Positions 7,052-15,568 of a stretch of DNA of 19,026 bases are shown piece by piece. Source of the stretch: JAMOAW01 sp039908535. Lineage in GTDB: Bacteria; Pseudomonadota; Magnetococcia; Magnetococcales; JADFZT01. The translations under genes were made by a program, and so were the position numbers. Position 1 is the stretch's first letter; each line of letters starts with the position of its first letter. The notes under the pieces were generated by a model. It saw nothing but the letters and a program-made list of their open reading frames with translations. It did no database searches and was not told the origin of the DNA. The DNA lies in contig JAMOAW010000058.1 of the NCBI GenBank assembly GCA_039908535.1, forward strand, positions 1 to 19,026, in the 5' to 3' direction.

Positions 7052-7533
7052 AGCCAAGAGCGATGTATATAAATCAATAAAGAAATTACCAACGGCGCAA
7101 CCAACGTGGTCGCAACAATACGTCCAAAAAATAAGGACCAATGGATTTGCGTCATCCCAATCAAAAACATCATCATCACCTGAATGGATTCTTCTATAAA
7201 TACAAATATCGAAATAATAGGAAGCAAATAGATAAAATCAGTTGCCCGCAATCGTTGACCAAAATAACCAACTAATATAACAAGCACTGTTTTGGAGATT
7301 GCATTCAAACCGGTAGGAACTCCTGAGAGAATATCCACGATCAAACCAAAGAAAAAAGGAAGCGTACCTGAACAACGATCAGGTCGATACAAACGCCAAT
7401 AAAACAGACAAATCAAAACGATATCTGGCCTAAACACCGACCATCCAGCGACAGGTAAAGATATTTCTTGCAAAGTAATCGCTAAAAAAAGAGAAATAGC
7501 CGGAACCAAAGGAACAATCAAATCTAATAGCAT
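7039..7533 (-). CDS. mreD: Rod shape-determining membrane protein MreD
   Basis: MreD is an inner-membrane partner of MreC that balances activation of the PBP2-RodA pair. The 164-residue product is almost wholly hydrophobic, with five or six predicted membrane segments. It carries the family signature FGLIVDILSGVPTGLNAI (about 62-79), whose aspartate in a membrane segment is conserved. It starts with ATG at 7533, 65 bp after mreC in an AT-rich gap with no obvious terminator, and its stop abuts the mrdA start. Length is typical for the family. Confidence 0.92.
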   Translation of the reverse strand: MLLDLIVPLVPAISLFLAITLQEISLPVAGWSVFRPDIVLICLFYWRLYRPDRCSGTLPFFFGLIVDILSGVPTGLNAISKTVLVILVGYFGQRLRATDFIYLLPIISIFVFIEESIQVMMMFLIGMTQIHWSLFFGRIVATTLVAPLVISLLIYIHRSWLEEM

Positions 7534-7598
7534 GTTTTTTTATTTCTATTCATAATAAAATCATATAATAGATTGAAAATAAATCAGAAATAAAAAAA

Positions 7599-8471
7599 TC
7601 ACAATGCTTTTTCTTCTCCCTTTGGTTGAACAGAAGAGGTTGTCTCAAGGGAAGGAACCAATAGATTGACCTCCTCAATACGATCCAAATCAACCGCAAG
7701 ACGCGCTTGGACCTTTTGAAACAATCCCACCTCTTCAGGAATGACCTGTTCCACCTGTCCAACGATCAAACCTTTGACAAAAACGCCACCCAGACCCGAT
7801 GTCAACACCAGATCTCCTACACGAACATCCGCATCTTTTGAAATAAATTCAAGTTGCAAGGTGGAACTATTGCGTCCAGAAGCGATAGACTGAACACGAC
7901 TGCGTTGAATCATCACCGGAATACGCGAATTCAAATCCTGGAGAGTCAAAACTTGAGAATAATCCTCAGACGAACGTACCACCCGACCGACCAAACCCGT
8001 GGGGGCAAGAACAATGGCATCCAGAGGAATGCCATGCTGTACTCCAGCATTTAAGACAAGTGATTTTGCAAAAATAGAAGAGGAGTTGCCAACCACTTGG
8101 GCCGAAATATAACGATAATTTGGTTGAGGTGGCATATTTAAAAGTTGGCGCAAACGATTGTTTTCAAGAAGTAATTCTTGATTTTGAATACCAATTGGCT
8201 TTAAAATCGTCAGCTCTTTACGCAGTGTCTGATTTTGCAGGGCCAGATCCATTAACTCATGTGTTTGCTGACGGATCCCTTGAAAAACGCGCACTGGCGA
8301 AAGAAAAAAATGTTGCACACTCCCTATGGCCTCCAATAAACCGCTCTGAAAAATTCCATGACGGTTGGAATTGGAACGCACAGAAAACAACAAAAAAACG
8401 GCCGTTGTTAGGACTAAAAAAAAGACCAGTCCATTGCGATACTGTCTAATCAGTGTCAAGAGAGCAACCAT
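7599..8471 (-). CDS. mreC: Rod shape-determining protein MreC
   Basis: MreC is a bitopic periplasmic scaffold that binds PBP2 and switches the elongasome on. From the ATG at 8471 the protein has 290 residues: a short cytoplasmic tail, one membrane helix (about 12-30), a coiled coil (roughly 60-108, with QNQTLRKELTILK and LLLENNRLRQLL), then the double beta-barrel domain. The barrel region has the family motifs GLVGRVV and TSGLGGVFVKGLIVG. An in-frame TTG at 8495 would add eight residues; neither start has a good ribosome site. The gene lies 42 bp after mreB. The end (TTSSVQPKGEEKAL) is a low-complexity tail. Confidence 0.94.
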   Translation of the reverse strand: MVALLTLIRQYRNGLVFFLVLTTAVFLLFSVRSNSNRHGIFQSGLLEAIGSVQHFFLSPVRVFQGIRQQTHELMDLALQNQTLRKELTILKPIGIQNQELLLENNRLRQLLNMPPQPNYRYISAQVVGNSSSIFAKSLVLNAGVQHGIPLDAIVLAPTGLVGRVVRSSEDYSQVLTLQDLNSRIPVMIQRSRVQSIASGRNSSTLQLEFISKDADVRVGDLVLTSGLGGVFVKGLIVGQVEQVIPEEVGLFQKVQARLAVDLDRIEEVNLLVPSLETTSSVQPKGEEKAL

Positions 8472-8513
8472 AGGCCAGCTTGTATACGCTCTCAATAATT
8501 ATTATAACTGGTG

Positions 8514-9548
8514 TTATCGGTCATTCAGGATATCCCGCATCGTTTCCAATTCTTCCAAAACCCGACCAGACCCCATAACCACACACGAAAGGGCCTCTTC
8601 TGCAATAATGACAGGTAAACCTGTCTCTTCTGCCAATAATTTATCCAAGCCTCGCAACAAAGCACCTCCTCCAGTCAAAACGATGCCACGATCCACAATA
8701 TCGGCCGCCAATTCGGGAGGGGTTCTTTCCAAGGCAACACGCACCCCTTCAACAATGGCACTGATAGGTTCTGATAGGGCTTCGAGAATTTCTGTGTCGT
8801 TAATGATTTGGTTTTTGGGGACACCATGGACCAAATCTCGCCCTTTAACCTCTACCTCAATGCGCTCAGTAAGAGGATAAGCCGATCCGATCTGAATTTT
8901 AATATTTTCAGCGGAACTTTCACCGATCAACAATGAATATTTTCGGCGCACATGCGCACCGATCGCCTCATCCATTTTATCGCCCCCAACCCGGATGGAT
9001 CGGGAGTAGACAATGCCACCCAAAGAGATAATGGCGACTTCGGTCGTCCCTCCACCGATGTCGATGATCATGGAACCCGTGGCCTCGGTGACGGGCAGAC
9101 CAGCTCCAATAGCGGCGGCCATGGGTTCTTCGATCAGGTGAACCTCTCTGGCCCCGGCACTCTCTGCGGACTCTTGGATGGCGCGTCGTTCAACAGGGGT
9201 TGCGCCATACGGAACACAGATTATCATACGTGGAGAGTAGAACCAACGTCGCTTATGGACCTTGCGAATAAAATCTTTCAACATCGCTTCGGTCACGGTA
9301 AAATCGGCGATAACACCATCACGCATAGGACGAATAGCCACGATATTGCCTGGCGTGCGACCAAGCATTTTTTTTGCTTCAGTACCAACAGCCAAAACTT
9401 TTCGTACTCCGCGGGAGCTTTCATGGATGGCCACAACGGATGGTTCAGAAAGGACAACGCCCCGACCTCGAACATAAACCAATGTATTGGCTGTCCCAAG
9501 GTCGATGGCCATATCTGTTGAAAAAAGCCCTTTGAGCTTACTAAACAT
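8514..9548 (-). CDS. mreB: Rod shape-determining protein MreB (bacterial actin)
   Basis: MreB forms membrane-attached antiparallel filaments that orient wall synthesis. The 344-residue product begins MFSKLKGLFSTDMAIDLG, as MreB proteins typically do, with the membrane-binding N-terminal segment. Actin-fold ATP-binding motifs are present: IDLGTANTLVY (phosphate 1), IDIGGGTTEVA (phosphate 2) and VLTGGGALLRGLD (adenosine). The EEPMAAAIGAGLPV connector is also conserved. The reading frame continues upstream to 9662, but those 38 residues resemble nothing in MreB, and a GGAA-type ribosome site precedes the ATG at 9548. It is the first gene of the minus-strand operon and transcribed divergently from glnD. 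Confidence 0.97.
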   Translation of the reverse strand: MFSKLKGLFSTDMAIDLGTANTLVYVRGRGVVLSEPSVVAIHESSRGVRKVLAVGTEAKKMLGRTPGNIVAIRPMRDGVIADFTVTEAMLKDFIRKVHKRRWFYSPRMIICVPYGATPVERRAIQESAESAGAREVHLIEEPMAAAIGAGLPVTEATGSMIIDIGGGTTEVAIISLGGIVYSRSIRVGGDKMDEAIGAHVRRKYSLLIGESSAENIKIQIGSAYPLTERIEVEVKGRDLVHGVPKNQIINDTEILEALSEPISAIVEGVRVALERTPPELAADIVDRGIVLTGGGALLRGLDKLLAEETGLPVIIAEEALSCVVMGSGRVLEELETMRDILNDR

Positions 9549-9723
9549 TTCCTGTACTTCCTTTCGTTGAGCAGTGGCCTCTGTCAACAATAATTTAATT
9601 AGGTACCGGCCAGAATGAATTATCAAAAAAAGTGAGACTTTTTTACGTGTTTTTAACAACATGCCAAATGTACAACAGACTTTTACCTGTCTAAATATAA
9701 TCTATAGAAATATTATTTGTTTA

Positions 9724-9752
9724 AGTGTACACATCTTTCCCTTCTACTTCAA
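9724..9752 (-). promoter_or_regulatory. Candidate sigma-70-type promoter for the mreB operon
   Basis: Reading the minus strand, TTGAAG (9747-9752) and TACACT (9724-9729) are separated by exactly 17 nt. Each matches the -35 or -10 consensus at four positions. It lies about 175 bp upstream of the mreB ATG, giving a long leader. This is a pattern match only. Confidence 0.35.
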
Positions 9753-9783
9753 GGTAGCCTCATCTCATCATAGGAATTCCAGG

Positions 9784-9789
9784 TATAAT
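9784..9789 (+). promoter_or_regulatory. Candidate -10 element for glnD
   Basis: A perfect TATAAT lies 42 nt before the glnD GTG. No recognisable -35 sits 16-18 nt upstream and there is no extended -10 TG, so it may need an activator or be fortuitous. Confidence 0.25.
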
Positions 9790-9831
9790 TAATTTAACCC
9801 TATTTTCAGCTCCAACAGGAAAGGAACTTTC

Positions 9832-12660
9832 GTGAAACTGAGTAAAGAAAAAATTATCAACCTAGCCGAACTAGATGCAAAGATTCAACAAATTGTTGAA
9901 AAATCAACACAAACAAATCAGGAAAACCTAACGTTTGATGCCCTCAATCGAGGAGAACTCCTGGCTCTTTTTAAAGAGACTTTAAAGACAGGCTGGGAAC
10001 ATCTACACCAATATCATCTCAAAGGGTGGTCTGGACCCATGATTGTAAATGGCCACACATTCGTGGTAGATGCCTTGCTTCACCGTCTTCACGCTTTGGT
10101 TTTTGGTTTTACACAATTCAGACGAGACCTAAAAAAAGAGGAGAAAATAATATCCACGTCCAATCAATCCATCTGTCTTATTGCGACAGGTGGTTATGGA
10201 CGGGAAGAACTGGCCCCTTTTTCAGACATAGACCTTTTATTTTTACTGCCAGCCAAATTGGATCCCCTGGTCAGTCACCGCGTGGAGCAGGTTCTCTATT
10301 TTCTCTGGGATATGGGCTGGGAAGTTGGTCATGCCGTCCGCAACATTGAGGAATGCATCTTCCATGCCCGAAAGGAGGTCGAAATCCTCACATCTTTATT
10401 GGAGTCGCGTTTTTTAACCGGAGATCCAGAGCTGTTCAAAAATTACCGAACTCAATTGGAAGAGCAAGTTTTGCTCCATAATCCCGATGCCTTTTTCAGA
10501 GCCAAACTTTTAGAACAACGCAAAAGGCATGAAAAATTTGGTAACTCTATGTTTTATTTAGAACCCAACATCAAGGAAAATCGCGGCGGATTGCGCGATA
10601 TCCACACCTTTTTTTGGATCTCAAAATATCGTTACCACGTTCAAAGAGTGAAAGATTTAATTGCCCAGGGTATTCTCAAACAAGAGGAATACAATACATT
10701 TAACAGATGTCGGGCCTTTTTACAGAAGGTTCGCAACGCGCTCCACTACCGAGCAGGACGGCGAGACGATCGTTTAACCTTTGACCATCAAATTGCGATT
10801 GCCGCCGAATTTGGTTATCAAGACCGCCTAGGTCAACGGGGCGTTGAGCAATTTATGCGCCGCTATTATCTCGTAGCCAGTCAAGTTGGGACACTTTCCC
10901 AAATTTTTTTACAAAAATATCAAGATGAACTGCACAAAACCCATGGTTTGACTCGGCAGCATTTAGAAGGCCCTTTTTATCTTTATGGCGACAAAATTCA
11001 GGTCATTGATCCCCAGGCTTTTCAAAAGAAAAAATCCAATTTATTGCGCATTTTTAAAGTAGCCCAATCACAAAGAAAAAGCATCCATCCCGATACCCTA
11101 CGCTTGGTCAACCACCATCTCAATCTTATCAACCAAAATTTCCGCAGCAACCCGGAAGTCAACGATTTGTTCATAGAGATGCTAAACGGCGAAACAGCCG
11201 TCGGTTGGGTTTTGCGCTGCATGAACACCAACGGCTTTTTAGGTCGTTTTATCCCTGAATTTGGTCGAATTATCGGTCAAACCCAACACGATCTGTTCCA
11301 TATTTACACCGTGGATGAACACACCATATTGGCTGTTGAGGCCTTACGGCAGATTAAAGCGGGTAAATTTAGCGAAGAGTTGCCTATTTCCACAGGTCTG
11401 ATCAATCAGGTCCAAAAACCATTCATTCTCTACTTAGGCGTTCTATTCCATGATATTGCCAAAGGGAGACAAGGGGATCATTCCAAAGAGGGGGCAAAAA
11501 TAGCTCGCAAAATTTGTGCCCGTATGGGTATTTCTCAACAAGATACCGATCTCATTGTTTGGTTGGTCGAACACCATCTTCTCTTTTCCCAAACAGCTTT
11601 TCATAGAGATATCAACGATCCACATACGGTCAGCCAATTTGCCGATCAGATTGAAAACAAGGAGCGGTTAGATCTTTTGATTCTTCTCACGGTCGCAGAC
11701 ATCCGGGCGGTAGGTCCAAAGACCTGGAACCAATGGAAAGCCACGTTGTTGCGTAAACTCTATGTCCGCTCATTGGTTTCTTTAAATAACGATCCCCAAG
11801 ACAGTCCAGAAGAACGCATCGCCCGACGGGCCGAAGCGCAAAAGCAGGCCGTTTATCAAATGCTCATTCAACGTTGGGATCCCTTCTTGGTAAAAGAGTA
11901 TATTGGACGTTTTTATCCAGATTATTTCGTCAATTACAATGCCGAGACCATCGTTGGACATTTTGCCAATCTCATTCCCACCCGTCATGATGCCTTAACC
12001 GTCGTCTTGACGGCCAATACCTATTCGGCCACCACCGAAATGCTGCTGCATACCGCAGATCATCCTGGCCTGATCGTCAAAATTTCAGGTACTCTGGCGG
12101 CATTAAACGTCAATATTCTTCACGCCGATATCTATACGACCAAAGATGGCATGGCCATGGATGTTTTTGTATTGGAAGATTGGCTGGGGGGAGCCATCGA
12201 AAATGAAACCAAGTTAAATCGCATTAAAAAAACCCTGCAATCGGTCATTCAAGGCAGAACCAACCCCGAAACCCTCTTAGCCGCCACCGATCCAGGCAAT
12301 CGCCGCCAAGATACCTTTGTAGTTCCCACCAAAATTGAATCGGAAAATGGCTCTGATCATCACACGGTTTTGGAAATCAGCACCAAAGACCGCCTGGGTC
12401 TGCTTTTTTTAATCACCCGGATTTTTCGTCAACATGGTTTACAAATTCGAACCGCGAAAATAGCCACCTATGGAGAAAGGGCCGTTGATGCCTTTTATCT
12501 GCGCGATTTGTACGGTAGAAAATTGTCCAATAGCCAAGTAGAACAGGTCAAAAAATCACTCTATGAAGTTTTAGACAATCCAAACGCCAACACCGATCCC
12601 TGGTCCTTTTTATTGGGAAAACCAAATTTAATACTCGAAAAACATAGAAAACCAACCTAA
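9832..12660 (+). CDS. glnD: Bifunctional uridylyltransferase/uridylyl-removing enzyme GlnD
   Basis: GlnD senses glutamine and adds or removes UMP on PII proteins, controlling glutamine synthetase and nitrogen genes. The 942-residue product shows the full domain order. The nucleotidyltransferase site is at G120-G-Y-G-REELAPFSDID (metal ligands D132 and D134), and the GlnD-specific linker region includes EPNIKENRGGLRDIH. An HD hydrolase domain has H540-D541 in FHDIAKGRQGDHS, and two C-terminal ACT domains start near residue 735 (TADHPGLIVKISGTLA) and 845 (STKDRLGLLFLITRIF), which bind glutamine. The start is a GTG preceded by AGGAAAGGA at good spacing. It is divergent from mreB and stands 70 bp before the DAHP synthase gene. 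Length fits the family and nothing is missing. Confidence 0.96.
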   Translation: MKLSKEKIINLAELDAKIQQIVEKSTQTNQENLTFDALNRGELLALFKETLKTGWEHLHQYHLKGWSGPMIVNGHTFVVDALLHRLHALVFGFTQFRRDLKKEEKIISTSNQSICLIATGGYGREELAPFSDIDLLFLLPAKLDPLVSHRVEQVLYFLWDMGWEVGHAVRNIEECIFHARKEVEILTSLLESRFLTGDPELFKNYRTQLEEQVLLHNPDAFFRAKLLEQRKRHEKFGNSMFYLEPNIKENRGGLRDIHTFFWISKYRYHVQRVKDLIAQGILKQEEYNTFNRCRAFLQKVRNALHYRAGRRDDRLTFDHQIAIAAEFGYQDRLGQRGVEQFMRRYYLVASQVGTLSQIFLQKYQDELHKTHGLTRQHLEGPFYLYGDKIQVIDPQAFQKKKSNLLRIFKVAQSQRKSIHPDTLRLVNHHLNLINQNFRSNPEVNDLFIEMLNGETAVGWVLRCMNTNGFLGRFIPEFGRIIGQTQHDLFHIYTVDEHTILAVEALRQIKAGKFSEELPISTGLINQVQKPFILYLGVLFHDIAKGRQGDHSKEGAKIARKICARMGISQQDTDLIVWLVEHHLLFSQTAFHRDINDPHTVSQFADQIENKERLDLLILLTVADIRAVGPKTWNQWKATLLRKLYVRSLVSLNNDPQDSPEERIARRAEAQKQAVYQMLIQRWDPFLVKEYIGRFYPDYFVNYNAETIVGHFANLIPTRHDALTVVLTANTYSATTEMLLHTADHPGLIVKISGTLAALNVNILHADIYTTKDGMAMDVFVLEDWLGGAIENETKLNRIKKTLQSVIQGRTNPETLLAATDPGNRRQDTFVVPTKIESENGSDHHTVLEISTKDRLGLLFLITRIFRQHGLQIRTAKIATYGERAVDAFYLRDLYGRKLSNSQVEQVKKSLYEVLDNPNANTDPWSFLLGKPNLILEKHRKPT

Positions 12661-12730
12661 AAAGGCTTAATCTGCCAGATATAAACTGTTTTTTATCAGA
12701 CAACCCCGTTAGCATTAAGGAAAAAAAACT

Positions 12731-14077
12731 GTGTCAACCCCCTGGCATCTCAACTCCTGGAGAACTCTTCAAGCCCTGCAACAGCCTGAATGGCCCGATC
12801 AGGACAAACTCAACGATACGATACAAAATCTAAAGACCTATCCCCCCTTGGTCTTTGCCGGTGAAGCGCGTTCGCTTAAAAGCCATTTGGCCCGAGTGGC
12901 TAATGGGGATGCCTTTTTGTTACAAGGTGGCGATTGTGCGGAATCTTTTAACGATTTTACAGCCAACTCCATACGCGATAAACTGAAAGTATTGTTGCAG
13001 ATGGCGGTTATTTTAACCTATGCTCTTTCCAAACCGGTGGTCAAGGTTGGTCGTATTGCGGGTCAGTTTGCCAAACCCCGTTCTAGCCCTATGGAAACCC
13101 AAAATGGGGTCTCCCTGCCCAGTTTTCGTGGCGAGTCGGTCAACGATCCTGGTTTTACCGAAAGTGCCAGACTGCCCGATCCCACCCGATTGGAGCGGGC
13201 CTATTTTCAATCGGCCAGCACCTTAAATCTATTACGCGCTTTTACCAGCGGCGGCTATGCCGATTTGCATCGGGTTCACAACTGGAATCAAGATTTTGTC
13301 GCCAATAGTCCCCAGGGCAAGCGTTATCAAGAATTGGCCAACCAAGTCACCGAAGCGTTACGTTTTATGAACGTCATCGGCATTGACTCCTCCAACAATG
13401 CCATTTTAAAAGAGGTTGAATATTTCACCAGCCATGAGGCCCTTATTCTAGAATATGAGCAAGCCCTCACCCGCAAAGATTCTTTAACTGAGAATTATTA
13501 CGATTGTTCGGCCCATCTACTTTGGATTGGTGAACGGACCAGACAGGTGGATGGGGCCCATGTTGAATTTTTGCGTGGTGTACATAATCCACTAGGGTGC
13601 AAAATTGGGCCGAGCATCTCTCCAGAGGAGTTATTGCGTTTGTGTGTCAAACTCAATCCGCACAACGAACCGGGCCGTTTGACCTTAATTTCTCGTTTTG
13701 GCCACGACAAAATCGCCGCCACCTATCCTCCTTTGGTGCAAGCGATTCAACGCGAGGGGATTTCGGTGATTTGGAGTTGCGACCCCATGCATGGCAACAC
13801 TTACGCCACCCCTTCAGGATTAAAGACCCGTTCTATTGACCATATTCTCACCGAAATCAACCATTTCTTCGCCATTCATGCCGCTGAAGGCACGGTTCCA
13901 GGGGGCATGCATTTTGAACTTACTGGCGACAATGTCACCGAGTGTATTGGTGGCTCCACCGAGGTACGGATCGAAAACCTCGTTGAACGCTATGAAACCA
14001 CCTGTGATCCCAGACTCAACGCCGCCCAAAGTTTGGATATTGCGTTTATGATTGCCGAAAAAATGAAGAAAAAGTAA
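12731..14077 (+). CDS. Class II 3-deoxy-7-phosphoheptulonate (DAHP) synthase
   Basis: This enzyme condenses phosphoenolpyruvate with erythrose 4-phosphate, the first step of the shikimate pathway to aromatic amino acids. At 448 residues it is of the plant/actinobacterial type II class, not the AroFGH type I. Signature blocks run throughout: LLQGGDCAESF (metal-binding cysteine), VGRIAGQFAKPRS, RVHNWNQDFV, WIGERTRQVDGAHVEFLRG, GCKIGPS, RFGHDKI, IWSCDPMHGNT and the C-terminal GGMHFELTGDNVTECIGG. The start is a GTG after AAGGAAAAAA. It follows glnD by 70 bp on the same strand and may share its transcript, though the two functions are unrelated. It ends 17 bp before a G5/C5 hairpin. No allosteric extension like that of the mycobacterial enzyme is obvious. 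Confidence 0.96.
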   Translation: MSTPWHLNSWRTLQALQQPEWPDQDKLNDTIQNLKTYPPLVFAGEARSLKSHLARVANGDAFLLQGGDCAESFNDFTANSIRDKLKVLLQMAVILTYALSKPVVKVGRIAGQFAKPRSSPMETQNGVSLPSFRGESVNDPGFTESARLPDPTRLERAYFQSASTLNLLRAFTSGGYADLHRVHNWNQDFVANSPQGKRYQELANQVTEALRFMNVIGIDSSNNAILKEVEYFTSHEALILEYEQALTRKDSLTENYYDCSAHLLWIGERTRQVDGAHVEFLRGVHNPLGCKIGPSISPEELLRLCVKLNPHNEPGRLTLISRFGHDKIAATYPPLVQAIQREGISVIWSCDPMHGNTYATPSGLKTRSIDHILTEINHFFAIHAAEGTVPGGMHFELTGDNVTECIGGSTEVRIENLVERYETTCDPRLNAAQSLDIAFMIAEKMKKK

Positions 14078-14084
14078 ATAAATA

Positions 14085-14230
14085 AAAAAGGGGTCTGGGG
14101 GATTGCCCCCAGGGTTCTGACTTTTGACTTTGCCTTTGACTTTTGCTTTTGAACTCGGTTTTGCTTTATTCAAATGGCAGGGGGATTGGGGGATGCAATC
14201 CCCCAAGGTCTTGCTTTTGGTTTTGACCTC
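14085..14230 (+). repeat. Paired-hairpin repeat element, copy C
   Basis: After the DAHP synthase stop come an A-tract, hairpin 1 (CTGGGGG-ATTG-CCCCCAG, 14095-14112), a pyrimidine spacer built from CTTTTGA/CTTTGC/TTTTGC units with CTCGGTTTTGC, and hairpin 2 (TTGGGGGAT-GCA-ATCCCCCAA, 14186-14206). A short second pyrimidine stretch ends in TTTTGACCTCG. This is nearly the reverse complement of 1750-1868. The spacer between the hairpins is 73 nt here and 53 nt there, consistent with gain or loss of short pyrimidine units. Hairpin 1 may terminate the glnD/DAHP synthase transcript, though its T-run on this strand is poor; on the opposite strand the A-tract supplies a T-run. Confidence 0.75.
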
Positions 14231-14278
14231 GATCTTTTATCCTTCCTTCAGATAAACAGTTACTTTCGGAAAAACAAA

Positions 14279-15568
14279 ATGGCAATAAAGTTAACTCGAT
14301 TTAAAACACATAATTTCAAAAATATCCAGACGGGTGAAAATGGATTTTGTCCAGGTAATTTAAGTATCCTTATCGGTCCCAATGGCTGCGGAAAAAGCAA
14401 TTTAATGGCTGCTTTGCGATTTTTTAAAGAGGCTTTGGTCAGTGGCGAAGATGAAAACAGATCGGGAACCCCTTTAGAACTTGCGTTGAATGACCTCCTC
14501 GGCGCACCAAAAATTTATGATGCAACTTTAGAACGCCCCCAAACGGCTCAATTTATACTGGATTTTGAATCAGAAGATTTTCCTGAGGGTATTCGTTTAG
14601 ATCTTTCCCTTAAAATACAAAAACAACCACCCCAGATATATATTAAAGAAGAAACACTTAGCAGTCTCCGTACAAACAATATAAAAAATGAAAACTTTAT
14701 TTACTATAAATTTCACAACCAAAATACGTCTAAAGGCGTTATCTCGATACATAAAAGCACAGGTCAAGGAACTGAATTTAAGACAGTTGAGGGATGCCCA
14801 ACAAACAATTTAGCCTTACGAGAAATACCAAGACTCCTTGAAAATTATGGTTTTTCACCAGAGAAAACACCTCTTTACAAAGTTCGACGATTATTAATTG
14901 ATTTTATATCAAAATGGCGTTTTTATAATGCCAACTATATGATGCTGGAAGCCATTCGTTTTTCAGAACCTAAAGTCGGCCTCACGGACATGACGATTTC
15001 CAGCAGCGGAAAAAATCTACCCACTGTTCTTGATAATATGTTCCAACAAGACCTTGATTTTGAAGAAAGCATCACAGAAGCATGCCGTTCAATTCTTCCT
15101 TCAACCCGTAAATTACGTGTTACAAGACCAGGAAGATTAAATCTTTCCATAGAATGGCATATAAAAAACTTTCCAAATCCATTTTTTCTTAACGAAATGT
15201 CTGATGGATCCATACGAATGCTTTGTTGGGCGGTCATACTCAAATCTCCTTCGTTGCCTCCACTTATTGTAATCGACGAACCAGAATTGAGTCTACATGT
15301 TGCATGGATCTCTGTTTTGGCCAAATGGATCAAGGAAGCCGCTGCCAGAGGATCCCAGATCATCATCATCACCCACAGTTCAGATCTCTTGGATCATTTT
15401 TCCGATCAGGTTGAAAATGTTCATTGTTTTAAATATGAAGGAAATTTTCATTTTTCTATTGCCCCTCTTTCCAAAGGAATCCTCTCCGAACGGTTAGATG
15501 AAGAGGGGTGGCAATTGGGGGATCTCTATCGGGTGGGGGATCCTGATGTGGGGGGTTGGCCATGGTAG
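14279..15568 (+). CDS. ABC-type AAA family ATPase (AAA15/AAA21-like), paired with TOPRIM-like partner
   Basis: The 429-residue protein is an SMC/ABC-like ATPase as found in OLD, RloA, AbiLi and AriA-type defence proteins. Motifs in order: Walker A GPNGCGKSN (33-41), an ABC signature-like MSDGSIRML (307-315), Walker B PLIVIDEPE (328-336) with D-loop LSLH, and the switch histidine in ITHSSD (364-369). The insert between Walker A and signature (about 60-300) is poorly conserved and probably senses a partner or trigger. The tail GWQLGDLYRVGDPDVGGWPW is a tryptophan-rich end that I associate with ATPases encoded next to DUF4276-type genes. The ATG at 14279 was chosen because MAIKLTRFKTHNFKNI begins the ABC N-lobe; the open frame upstream is repeat DNA. 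It overlaps the next gene by 7 nt. Base composition is AT-richer than its neighbours. A role in phage defence is an inference from family. Confidence 0.85.
   Translation: MAIKLTRFKTHNFKNIQTGENGFCPGNLSILIGPNGCGKSNLMAALRFFKEALVSGEDENRSGTPLELALNDLLGAPKIYDATLERPQTAQFILDFESEDFPEGIRLDLSLKIQKQPPQIYIKEETLSSLRTNNIKNENFIYYKFHNQNTSKGVISIHKSTGQGTEFKTVEGCPTNNLALREIPRLLENYGFSPEKTPLYKVRRLLIDFISKWRFYNANYMMLEAIRFSEPKVGLTDMTISSSGKNLPTVLDNMFQQDLDFEESITEACRSILPSTRKLRVTRPGRLNLSIEWHIKNFPNPFFLNEMSDGSIRMLCWAVILKSPSLPPLIVIDEPELSLHVAWISVLAKWIKEAAARGSQIIIITHSSDLLDHFSDQVENVHCFKYEGNFHFSIAPLSKGILSERLDEEGWQLGDLYRVGDPDVGGWPW

Noticed and set aside
8952..9521. 189-codon plus-strand open frame
   Set aside because: It lies opposite the conserved mreB coding region and has no ribosome site or recognisable motif.
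9549..9662. 38-residue in-frame N-terminal extension of MreB
   Set aside because: MreB proteins begin at MFSKLKGLF; the extension is not MreB-like and would run through the leader.
14174..14278. 35-residue upstream extension of the ATPase
   Set aside because: It translates repeat copy C; the ABC N-lobe starts at MAIKLTRF at 14279.
14279..15568. Reading the ATPase as a transporter ABC subunit
   Set aside because: It has the SMC/OLD-type split between Walker A and signature with a large insert, no permease partner, and a TOPRIM-like neighbour.
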